Origin: an uncultured Bacteroidales bacterium
Lineage (GTDB): Bacteria; Bacteroidota; Bacteroidia; Bacteroidales; Paludibacteraceae
Length of the DNA: 14,786 bases
Direction: 5' to 3'
Assembly (NCBI GenBank): GCA_937911935.1
Contig: CALDQH010000082.1
Span: forward strand, 1 to 14,786
Positions 6,828 through 13,387 of this stretch are shown piece by piece. A program made the position numbers and the translations under genes. Every line of letters starts with the position of its first letter. Within the stretch, counting starts at the first letter, position 1. The notes under the pieces were generated by a model. The model was given only the letters and a program-made list of their open reading frames with translations. It was not told the origin of the DNA and did not search any database.

Positions 6828-8543
6828 TTAATATCCTGGATTTTGCTTCCATGGAATATCATCATTTCCATGAATTTCTATGTGTTTTTGAGGGATAGGG
6901 AACCAGTTTCTGTAAGCAGGAACATCCGCTGGCTTAAAATCCCATATATACGCATTACCTGTGTACTTGCCAAAGCGAATCAAATCCCGACGGCGTATAT
7001 TCTCCCAAGCGAACTCACGACCACGCTCGTCCAATAGTTCGTCCAATGTAAGCGTAGATACCGTATAGGGTTGTACCCCAGCACGCTTCCTAATCTTTTG
7101 AAAATCTTCCATCTGCAACAACTCACTCAAGCTACCATTTGTTGCTCCACGCAAAATAGCCTCTGCTTTCATGTACAACACGTCAGCATAGCGGAACAAC
7201 ACAAAGTCGTTTTCCATGTATTGGTTAACTTTAGGAGCAATCTCAGTTTCATATTTCATCAAACGAGCGCCATCGTTCCATGTAGCGTTGTTTTGTCCCT
7301 TAAAGTTTCGGGTAATAACAACTGGTGTGCCATTTTCGTCAACAGCTACCTTACCATCAATTTTGATAGGACCAAGAAACCAACCGTATTTCTTGTTGAT
7401 ATCTTGGAAATCAACATCGGTACCCATAGCATCAGGACAAGGTCCGCGACGGTCGTTTTCGTCATACAATGCCAAGAATTGGGTAGAAGCAGCAAAACCG
7501 TTCCATGGTTTTTCTAACAACCCATACAATTCCATGAAAGCATAGTGCTGAGTCGATATGTTAATACGCAATTTATTACTCATCGCATCCCTCGAACGGT
7601 GGTCGAAATATGGGTTACCATTTTCAACGATAACAAGGATGTTTTCGTTACTGATCTCATTATTAACCAAGAAGTTGGTAAAGAAGTTATCTTCAATTGA
7701 GTACGCATTCGAGTTGATTACTTTGTTACAATATTCAACGCACTTATCATAAGCATTGGTTACGTCATTAACACCATAAGAAGCAGCATTCAAATACAAG
7801 CGAGCCAACAAGCCGTAGGCAAAACCCTGGGTTACACGACCGTAGTATTGCGCCTTAGTAGAAGCCGTTACCACAGGAAGAAGAGGCGCATTTCTTTCCA
7901 AACAAGCTACCAAGTTTACCCATACATCTTGTATTTCCATCAACGGATACTGTTTATTTGCATCAAATGGGACTTCCTCAGTGTACGGGATACGACCAAA
8001 CAAATCGAATAGCACGTAATAATAGAAGACTCTTAACACCTCCAATTCAGCAACTATTGCTGCACGCTTGGAAGGTTCAATTAAGTGCTTTAGGTCGATG
8101 ATTTGGTTACAAAAGGTAGCACCTTCGATACTGGTATCCCATACGTACTCAATTGCTTTACCTTTGGAATTCCAGGTCATTGAGTTTAAAGAAGCCCAAT
8201 AACCAGCGTCATTCCAGAGATTCCCTGGTTGACGGATAGGAGTTCTTGCTTCGTCAGAGGTAAGGGTATTTAGCCCCCAGTAGCCCCAGTGGTCGTGCAA
8301 CCACTTTAATTCAGCATAAACACCAGATATATCACTCATTACCCGATCCAATTGCTCTGAGCTAACATAATACCCACTTTCTGTTACGGGTAGCAATCCT
8401 TTCACCAACACAATGCTATCTACCTCATCCGTACGGAAGGTTTGAAACGTTTGGTTATTCCTACGCAAACAAATGGTATTTTGTGCGCATAGCAGCACGG
8501 GCAATAAAAGGAATACACTTACAAGAAAAAATGATTTCCTCAT
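6828..8543 (-). CDS. SusD/RagB-family outer-membrane nutrient-binding protein, without adjacent SusC
   Basis: SusD-like proteins are surface lipoproteins that cap a TonB-dependent SusC transporter and bind glycans or peptides. The 571-residue product shows the family pattern: helical N-terminal part with WDTSIEGATFCNQII and LEVLRVFYYYVLFDLFGRIPY, the stretch VLFRYADVLYMKAEAI, and the diagnostic C-terminus with ERGREFAWENIRRRDLIRFG (506-525), NWFPIP (546-551) and QNPGY. Two features are atypical. The signal peptide ends LPVLLCAQN, so the residue before Cys19 is Leu instead of Gly or Ala and lipidation is doubtful. Residues 22-49 carry a short module (ending VDSIVLV) like that of its two neighbours. 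No SusC gene lies on either side, although the operon is complete here. It starts three bases after the T9SS-domain gene. Confidence 0.9.
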   Translation of the reverse strand: MRKSFFLVSVFLLLPVLLCAQNTICLRRNNQTFQTFRTDEVDSIVLVKGLLPVTESGYYVSSEQLDRVMSDISGVYAELKWLHDHWGYWGLNTLTSDEARTPIRQPGNLWNDAGYWASLNSMTWNSKGKAIEYVWDTSIEGATFCNQIIDLKHLIEPSKRAAIVAELEVLRVFYYYVLFDLFGRIPYTEEVPFDANKQYPLMEIQDVWVNLVACLERNAPLLPVVTASTKAQYYGRVTQGFAYGLLARLYLNAASYGVNDVTNAYDKCVEYCNKVINSNAYSIEDNFFTNFLVNNEISNENILVIVENGNPYFDHRSRDAMSNKLRINISTQHYAFMELYGLLEKPWNGFAASTQFLALYDENDRRGPCPDAMGTDVDFQDINKKYGWFLGPIKIDGKVAVDENGTPVVITRNFKGQNNATWNDGARLMKYETEIAPKVNQYMENDFVLFRYADVLYMKAEAILRGATNGSLSELLQMEDFQKIRKRAGVQPYTVSTLTLDELLDERGREFAWENIRRRDLIRFGKYTGNAYIWDFKPADVPAYRNWFPIPQKHIEIHGNDDIPWKQNPGY

Positions 8544-8546
8544 CTT

Positions 8547-9017
8547 CTATTTTTTTATGAATTTAACATACTGATTGTTCACACGTAGAATGTAAGTTCC
8601 CTTTTCTAGGGAAGTCACTTCCACTTGCTCACCTTGACACTGCATAATAGGCTCTCCTGCCAGATTATATACTTGCAGCTGCGCTTCTGCATCCACTCCT
8701 ATAATTTGTAGCGTATGTGCAACAGGACTAGGATAAACAAAAACAGCCACCTCACCCGCTTCGCCGATAGCAGAAATTTTTTCTTTTGGAAAGAGAAGCT
8801 TCTGCACATTCAATTGTGTAAAACCATCCTTCCCTACCACCGACAATGAGGCATCTTTATTGGTCAATACCACATCCACACGCTCAATAGTTGCGAGCAC
8901 ATAGTTCGTCTCATTGGCATCAGCAGAAATGGCAATCATTTGTTGCCCATTGCGAGCATGTAGCATCACCCAAGGCATCACTAGGGACACAAAAAGAAGT
9001 AGAATTTTTGCTTTCAT
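8547..9017 (-). CDS. Small secreted protein with T9SS type A C-terminal sorting domain
   Basis: The 156-residue protein has a signal peptide (about 1-21, cleavage near LHA/RNG). Residues 27-52 and 58-80 look like two short strand-rich repeats. Residues 91-156 form a typical Por/T9SS type A sorting domain: VFVYPSPVAHTLQI, then LQVYNLAGEPIMQ, then VTSLEKGTYILRV and a basic end VKFIKK. Such domains direct export through the type IX system, after which they are usually removed and the cargo is attached to A-LPS or released. Here hardly any cargo precedes the sorting domain. It is the first gene of the unit with the SusD-like and FSU-type genes. The T9SS machinery itself is not in this window. Confidence 0.82.
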   Translation of the reverse strand: MKAKILLLFVSLVMPWVMLHARNGQQMIAISADANETNYVLATIERVDVVLTNKDASLSVVGKDGFTQLNVQKLLFPKEKISAIGEAGEVAVFVYPSPVAHTLQIIGVDAEAQLQVYNLAGEPIMQCQGEQVEVTSLEKGTYILRVNNQYVKFIKK

Positions 9018-9061
9018 TTATAATGATTTTTAAGGACCTCTTTATAAGAGTTATATGGTTA

Positions 9062-9069
9062 CAAAATTA
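9062..9069 (-). promoter_or_regulatory. Possible -7 element of the secreted-protein operon
   Basis: TAATTTTG on the minus strand fits TAnnTTTG and would start transcription about 38 bases before the T9SS-domain gene. No TTTG is found at the proper upstream distance, so support is partial. Confidence 0.4.
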
Positions 9070-9111
9070 GCATTTTTTTAATTTAATGTACTTTTTGCTT
9101 GACCAAATTTT

Positions 9112-9129
9112 AGTGCAAGCCGAGTGCAA
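9112..9129. repeat. Direct repeat AGTGCAA with 11-bp period
   Basis: AGTGCAA occurs at 9112-9118 and 9123-9129, separated by GCCG. The period is about one helical turn, which suits a tandem protein-binding site. It lies in the spacer between divergent genes. Confidence 0.4.
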
Positions 9130-9161
9130 AAGCATATTAAAATGCATTTTGCCGAGGCGTT

Positions 9162-9203
9162 AAATAGTGAAAGACTTGTTTTTTGACAAGTCTTTCACTA
9201 TTT
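9162..9203. promoter_or_regulatory. Perfect 18-bp inverted repeat before lptG (attenuator or terminator-like hairpin)
   Basis: The arms 9162-9179 and 9186-9203 are perfectly complementary over 18 bp with the loop TTTTTG. On the plus strand T residues continue to 9205, as in an intrinsic terminator, yet the lptG start is only 10 bases further on. No plus-strand gene precedes it for more than 4 kb. A weaker hairpin with one bulge lies at 9126-9152. The pair could be a leader attenuator, the end of a small RNA, or a protein-binding site. Confidence 0.6.
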
Positions 9204-9214
9204 TTGCTCCCAAG

Positions 9215-10294
9215 ATGCTGAAACGAATCGACTTCTATATTATCAAAAAGTTTTTGGGCACATACGTGCTCTCCATTTTGCTCATTATCAGCATCGCCAT
9301 CGTTATCGACATTACCGAGAAGATGGACAATTTCTACAACGAGGGGCTCAGCCTAAAAACCATCATCTTTGATTATTACATTTATTTTGTCCCTTATTAT
9401 ATAAACTTATTTAGTTCGCTATTCACATTCTTGTCCGTTATTTTTGTAACATCCAAGTTAGCGTACAACACCGAGATTATAGCCATGCTGGCAGGTGGCA
9501 TCAGTTTTAAGCGAATTATGCTCCCCTATTTTATTTCTGCCAGCATCATTGCTTTAGCAACTTTTTATGTAAGTTCCGAAATTATTCCTCCTGGCATTCG
9601 CGAGCGACTAAAATTTGAATCAACTTACATATTCCACCAGGTATTCGAAGAAAGCACCAACCACAAGCAGTTACAATTATCGGGCAACGAAATTGCCTAC
9701 ATCGAACGATACAACAAAACCAAAAAAATTGGCTATCGTTTTTCGTACGACAAATTTAACGACAAACAACTTATCGAGCGCATTACCGCCAGCCGCATCG
9801 AATACGACTCGCTCCAAAATTGGACCATTATTGATTATACACGACGTGTATTTTACGAACTAAGAGAAGAAACAACACAAGGGGACACACTCAAAATGAC
9901 CCTCAACATGGTGCCCGAAGATTTTGTCACCGTGCTAAAAGAATACGAACAGCTTACCACCGAACAACTGCATACTTACATCGAAGAACAAAGCAAAAGA
10001 GGCATTGGTGGCTTAAATGCTTATAAGTTAGAACTATACAAGCGATACTCCAATCCGTTTGCAGCCTTTATTTTAACGCTTATTGGCGTCTCCATTGCAT
10101 CACGCAAAGTAAGGGGTGGTACAGGTTCACACTTGTTTTTGGGGCTATTGCTGAGCGTTACCTACATCATCGCCAATTTATCTTCTGTATCTTTTACGGT
10201 AAAAGGAGGAGTACACCCCATGATGGCAGTTTGGATTCCCAACTTGGTCTATTTAGCAATAGGCATCGTACTCTATCTGCGTGCACCTAAGTAG
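9215..10294 (+). CDS. lptG: LptF/LptG-family permease of the LPS export system
   Basis: LptF and LptG form the inner-membrane channel that, with the LptB ATPase, extracts LPS and passes it to LptC/LptA. I start at the ATG at 9215, giving MLKRIDFYIIKKFLGTY, the usual N-terminus of this family. An upstream GTG at 9167 would add 16 residues encoded by the hairpin arms. The 359-residue product has membrane segments at about 13-33, 56-79 and 102-122, a periplasmic jellyroll-like region (about 125-275), then segments near 281-295, 305-326 and 336-354. LYKRYSNPFAAFILTLIGVS (274-293) is typical of the family. It is divergent from the secreted-protein operon and stands alone. F and G are hard to separate by eye; I favour LptG. 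Confidence 0.85.
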   Translation: MLKRIDFYIIKKFLGTYVLSILLIISIAIVIDITEKMDNFYNEGLSLKTIIFDYYIYFVPYYINLFSSLFTFLSVIFVTSKLAYNTEIIAMLAGGISFKRIMLPYFISASIIALATFYVSSEIIPPGIRERLKFESTYIFHQVFEESTNHKQLQLSGNEIAYIERYNKTKKIGYRFSYDKFNDKQLIERITASRIEYDSLQNWTIIDYTRRVFYELREETTQGDTLKMTLNMVPEDFVTVLKEYEQLTTEQLHTYIEEQSKRGIGGLNAYKLELYKRYSNPFAAFILTLIGVSIASRKVRGGTGSHLFLGLLLSVTYIIANLSSVSFTVKGGVHPMMAVWIPNLVYLAIGIVLYLRAPK

Positions 10295-10326
10295 AAAAAA
10301 GGGCACAAAAAAAACCGTACCGCCAT

Positions 10327-10449
10327 TTATGATCCAAACTCAAAAAAAGTATAGGATTTGAGGCCCCGGAACTCTTTGTAATCTGCCCAATCCATACGGA
10401 TAGCAGCACGCCATTGATAACCCGAAGTTGCTCGTTTAAAAGATAAATG
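10327..10449 (-). pseudogene. Possible 3' remnant of an outer-membrane beta-barrel gene
   Basis: The minus strand is open for 40 codons between an upstream TAA (10450-10452) and a TAA stop at 10327-10329. The translation includes ATSGYQWRAAIRMDWADY and ends KSYTFFEFGS. This looks like the last strands of an outer-membrane barrel: alternating aromatic residues and a C-terminal F-x-F. There is no plausible start codon, the only Met being 22 codons from the end, and no continuation upstream. I therefore read it as a decayed gene end instead of a small gene. The family is not recognised. Confidence 0.35.
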
Positions 10450-10548
10450 TTAAGTTAGCCAAAATGAGCGATACGGTAGTACAAATGTACAAAACACATC
10501 TGTATTCTGCAAGATTCAAATTATACAAACCTACTTTTTTAACAAAAA

Positions 10549-10570
10549 AAAGGACCGTCACCGGTCCTTT
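10549..10570 (-). terminator. Intrinsic terminator of the small lipoprotein gene
   Basis: The arms AAAGGACCG (10549-10557) and CGGTCCTTT (10562-10570) pair perfectly over 9 bp with a TCAC loop. On the minus strand a run of T follows (opposite the A run at 10544-10551). It lies 26 bases after the lipoprotein stop codon. Confidence 0.85.
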
Positions 10571-10596
10571 CGTACGCGTATAAAGATACGATAGTC

Positions 10597-10989
10597 TTAT
10601 TTTCTACAATCCTCTTCGCTTCTGTCCGTTTTTTTGAATTTTACATCCAAGGTTGCACCTGGGGCTTCATCTTTAAGTTTGTACTGAACCATCTCAAAAA
10701 ATGCAATCATTTCAGCTCCAGTAGCCCATTGGTGTTCTACTTCGGTACCCGTCTGACCATCTTTGGTGGCAGTCATGGTAATTTCCCAACAATAAGAATT
10801 AGGGTCCAACAAGTTAGGTTCATCAGGACTACTCGACTCCGCGTAATCAATCACATTGGAGATAATGCCAACGGCATCACCTAAACTGAAATCACCTTCT
10901 CCTGACTCTTGACCAGACGAACCTAAATCAATGCACGATGTCATACCCATTGCCAACAAAAGGCATGACAAATAAAGTAACTTTTTCAT
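10597..10989 (-). CDS. Small putative lipoprotein of unknown function
   Basis: The 130-residue product begins MKKLLYLSCLLLAMGMTSC. Its lipobox has Cys19 as the expected lipidated residue, so the ATG at 10989 is preferred to the one at 11040, which would put 17 residues before the signal peptide. After a Ser/Gly/Glu-rich spacer (22-32) comes a hydrophilic domain. It includes CWEITMTATKDGQTGTEVE, followed by an amphipathic helix-like stretch (EMIAFFEMVQYKLKDEA) and a Lys/Asp-rich end. I do not recognise the family. A candidate -7 element lies at 11029-11036, and the gene has its own terminator, so it appears monocistronic. Confidence 0.7.
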   Translation of the reverse strand: MKKLLYLSCLLLAMGMTSCIDLGSSGQESGEGDFSLGDAVGIISNVIDYAESSSPDEPNLLDPNSYCWEITMTATKDGQTGTEVEHQWATGAEMIAFFEMVQYKLKDEAPGATLDVKFKKTDRSEEDCRK

Positions 10990-11028
10990 AACGATTTTTT
11001 TAAAGGTAAATAGTAAATTTGATGCTAA

Positions 11029-11036
11029 CAAAAATA
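11029..11036 (-). promoter_or_regulatory. Candidate -7 element for the lipoprotein gene
   Basis: TATTTTTG on the minus strand matches TAnnTTTG, about 40 bases before the chosen start codon. No good TTTG lies 19-21 bases upstream. Confidence 0.4.
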
Positions 11037-11099
11037 ACATTTTTTTGGAGAGTTCTGTTATATTTCGTAAAAAACCAGTTATATCTACATTTTATTTTG

Positions 11100-11107
11100 T
11101 AAATTTG
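11100..11107 (+). promoter_or_regulatory. Candidate -7 element for pnp
   Basis: TAAATTTG on the plus strand matches TAnnTTTG and would give a leader of about 30 bases before pnp. The -33 position has only a weak match (AGTT). Confidence 0.4.
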
Positions 11108-11146
11108 TCCGAATTTTAGAGTCTAAGAATTTTTAAGTTAAACATT

Positions 11147-13300
11147 ATGATGAATGTAATTACCAAAACCATCACCTTGCAAGATGGTAGAACCATTACA
11201 CTCGAAACCGGCAAATTGGCAAAACAAGCCGACGGTTCTGTAATGGTGCGCATGGGTAATACCATGCTTTTGGCAACGGTATGTTCAGCACAAGACGCTG
11301 TTCCTGGTACCGACTTCATGCCACTTACTGTAGAATACAAAGAAAAATTTGCTTCGGGTGGACGTTTCCCTGGCGGTTTTACCCGTCGTGAAGGCAAAGC
11401 ATCGGACTACGAAATTTTAACTGCTCGTTTGGTGGACCGCGCGCTTCGTCCCCTATTCCCCGATAACTACCACGCAGATACTTTCGTAAACGTAACCCTA
11501 TATTCGGCAGACGGCATTGATATGCCCGACTCGTTGGCAGGACTTGCAGCATCGGCTGCATTAGCTGTATCGGACATTCCATTCAACGGTCCCATTTCGG
11601 AGGTACGTGTTGCTCGCATCGACGGACAATTTGTTGTAAACCCCACTTTCCAACAATTGGAAAATGCTGATTTGGACATCATCGTAGCTGCTACTATCGA
11701 CAACATCATGATGGTAGAAGGCGAAATGAACGAAGTAAGCGAAAAAGACCTTTTGGACGCTATCCGCACCGCTCACGAAGCTATTATTCCTCAATGCCAA
11801 GCACAATTGGAATTGATGGAAGCTGCTGGCAAAACGGTTAAACGCGAATACTGCCACGAAGTAAACGACGAAGAGTTGCGCAAAGATGTACGCGAAAAAA
11901 CCTACGCCGCTACTTACGAATTAGCAAAATCGTGCAACACCGACAAACACAGCCGCGGTGCTAACTTCAAAGCCGTTTGCGAAGCTTACAAAGCAAACTT
12001 TACCGAAGAAGAATTAGAAGAAAAGGCAGCGCTTATCGACCGCTACTACCATGACGTAGAAAAAGAAGCTATGCGTCGTGCTATTTTGGACGAAGGTTTG
12101 CGTTTGGATGGTCGTAAAACCACCGAAATTCGTCCTATCTGGTCGGAAGTAGGTTACTTGCCTGGTCCTCACGGTTCTTCTATCTTTACCCGTGGCGAAA
12201 CCCAATCGTTGTGTACCGTAACTTTGGGTACCAAACAAGACGAAAAACTAATTGACGAAGCCCTTATCCAAGGCAAAGAACGTTTCTTGTTACACTATAA
12301 CTTCCCTCCATTCTCTACTGGCGAGGCTCGTCCACAACGTGGCGTAGGTCGTCGCGAAATTGGTCACGGCAACTTGGCTTGCCGCGCACTAAAAGGCATG
12401 ATTCCAGAAAACTATCCATACGCTATCCGCGTGGTTTCTGACATCATGGAATCGAATGGTTCATCGTCTATGGCATCTGTTTGCGCAGGTACTTTGGCAT
12501 TGATGGATGCAGGTGTAGCTATCAAACGTCCTGTATCGGGTATTGCCATGGGCTTGATTTCAGAAAACAAAGGTACCAACTACGCTATCCTTTCTGATAT
12601 TTTGGGCGACGAAGACCACTTGGGCGATATGGACTTTAAAGTAACAGGTACCGAAAAAGGTATCACCGCTACCCAAATGGACATCAAAGTAGATGGTTTG
12701 TCGTACGAAATTTTGGAAAAAGCATTGGAACAAGCACGCGAAGGCCGTATGCACATCTTGGGCAAAATCAAAGAAACCATCGCAGAACCTCGCGAAGACT
12801 TGAAACCTCACGCTCCTCGCATCGTTACCATGAACGTACCTAAAGATATGATTGGTGCTATCATTGGTCCTGGAGGTAAAATTATCCAAGCTATGCAAGC
12901 CGAAAGCGGTGCTACCATCTCAATCGAAGAAAGCGAAGATTGCGGTGTAGTAGAAATCGCTGCTTCTAACAAAGCGGCTATCGACTGCGCTGTAGCTAAG
13001 ATCAAAGCCATCGTTGCTATTCCAGAGGTAGGCGAAACCTACGAAGCCAAAGTAAAATCAATTATGCCTTATGGTGCATTTGTTGAATTTATGCCTGGTA
13101 AAGAAGGTTTGTTGCACATCTCAGAAATTAGCTGGGAACGCATCGAAACCATGGAAACTGCTGGTTTGAAAGAAAACGATATGATTACCGTTAAATTGTT
13201 GGACATCGACAAAAAAACAGGTAAATTCAAACTATCGCACAAAGTATTGACTCCTCGTCCACCTCGTGCACCTAAAGCAGAAACTCCTGCTGCCGAATAA
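11147..13300 (+). CDS. pnp: Polyribonucleotide nucleotidyltransferase (PNPase)
   Basis: PNPase is a cytoplasmic trimeric 3'-5' phosphorolytic exoribonuclease that releases nucleoside diphosphates in mRNA turnover. The 717-residue product has the full domain set: first RNase PH domain (about 8-145), an all-helical linker domain, second RNase PH domain (about 320-545), KH domain with GPGGK at 574-578, and S1 domain (about 625-700, starting GETYEAKVKSIMPYGAFVEF). D490, D496 and K498 within GDEDHLGDMDFK correspond to the metal and catalytic residues D486, D492 and K494 of Escherichia coli PNPase. The tail is short, basic and Pro-rich. Two ATG codons stand in tandem (11147, 11150) and either could initiate. 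The gene appears monocistronic, with a terminator after it. Confidence 0.97.
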   Translation: MMNVITKTITLQDGRTITLETGKLAKQADGSVMVRMGNTMLLATVCSAQDAVPGTDFMPLTVEYKEKFASGGRFPGGFTRREGKASDYEILTARLVDRALRPLFPDNYHADTFVNVTLYSADGIDMPDSLAGLAASAALAVSDIPFNGPISEVRVARIDGQFVVNPTFQQLENADLDIIVAATIDNIMMVEGEMNEVSEKDLLDAIRTAHEAIIPQCQAQLELMEAAGKTVKREYCHEVNDEELRKDVREKTYAATYELAKSCNTDKHSRGANFKAVCEAYKANFTEEELEEKAALIDRYYHDVEKEAMRRAILDEGLRLDGRKTTEIRPIWSEVGYLPGPHGSSIFTRGETQSLCTVTLGTKQDEKLIDEALIQGKERFLLHYNFPPFSTGEARPQRGVGRREIGHGNLACRALKGMIPENYPYAIRVVSDIMESNGSSSMASVCAGTLALMDAGVAIKRPVSGIAMGLISENKGTNYAILSDILGDEDHLGDMDFKVTGTEKGITATQMDIKVDGLSYEILEKALEQAREGRMHILGKIKETIAEPREDLKPHAPRIVTMNVPKDMIGAIIGPGGKIIQAMQAESGATISIEESEDCGVVEIAASNKAAIDCAVAKIKAIVAIPEVGETYEAKVKSIMPYGAFVEFMPGKEGLLHISEISWERIETMETAGLKENDMITVKLLDIDKKTGKFKLSHKVLTPRPPRAPKAETPAAE

Positions 13301-13323
13301 TCGAGTGAGATAACTTTCACATA

Positions 13324-13361
13324 AAAAAATCGGGCCTGCAATCATACAGGTCCGATTTTTT
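13324..13361. terminator. Bidirectional terminator between pnp and the DUF5723-like gene
   Basis: The arms 13324-13338 and 13347-13361 pair over 15 bp with one G-T wobble around an 8-base loop. An A6 run begins the stem and a T6 run ends it, so it can act in both directions. It lies 24 bases after pnp and 27 bases from the convergent stop codon. Confidence 0.88.
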
Positions 13362-13387
13362 ATATTCGAAAGCAAAGAAACTACCTA

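Larger units (their letters stand above)
10295..10596. other. 302-bp intergenic region between convergent genes
   Basis: It contains a fragment resembling the 3' end of an outer-membrane protein gene (10327-10449, minus strand) and a terminator for the lipoprotein gene (10549-10570). I see no clear terminator hairpin for lptG and no RNA gene. Confidence 0.6.

Noticed and set aside
6802..6852. ATG at 6852 as the start of the FSU-type protein
   Set aside because: It would place 17 polar and basic residues before a perfect signal peptide and overlap the SusD-like gene.
7071..7545. Plus-strand frames opposite the SusD-like gene
   Set aside because: They are antisense shadows of a well-supported gene and have no domain features of their own.
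8470..8543. Lipoprotein signal in the SusD-like protein
   Set aside because: The Cys at residue 19 is preceded by Leu-Leu, which fits the lipobox poorly; cleavage by signal peptidase I after LCA is at least as likely.
9167..9214. GTG at 9167 as the start of lptG
   Set aside because: The 16 added residues are encoded by the inverted repeat, and the family N-terminus begins with MLKRIDFYI at 9215.
10990..11040. ATG at 11040 as the start of the small lipoprotein
   Set aside because: The lipoprotein signal peptide starts at 10989, and the upstream segment contains the likely -7 promoter element.
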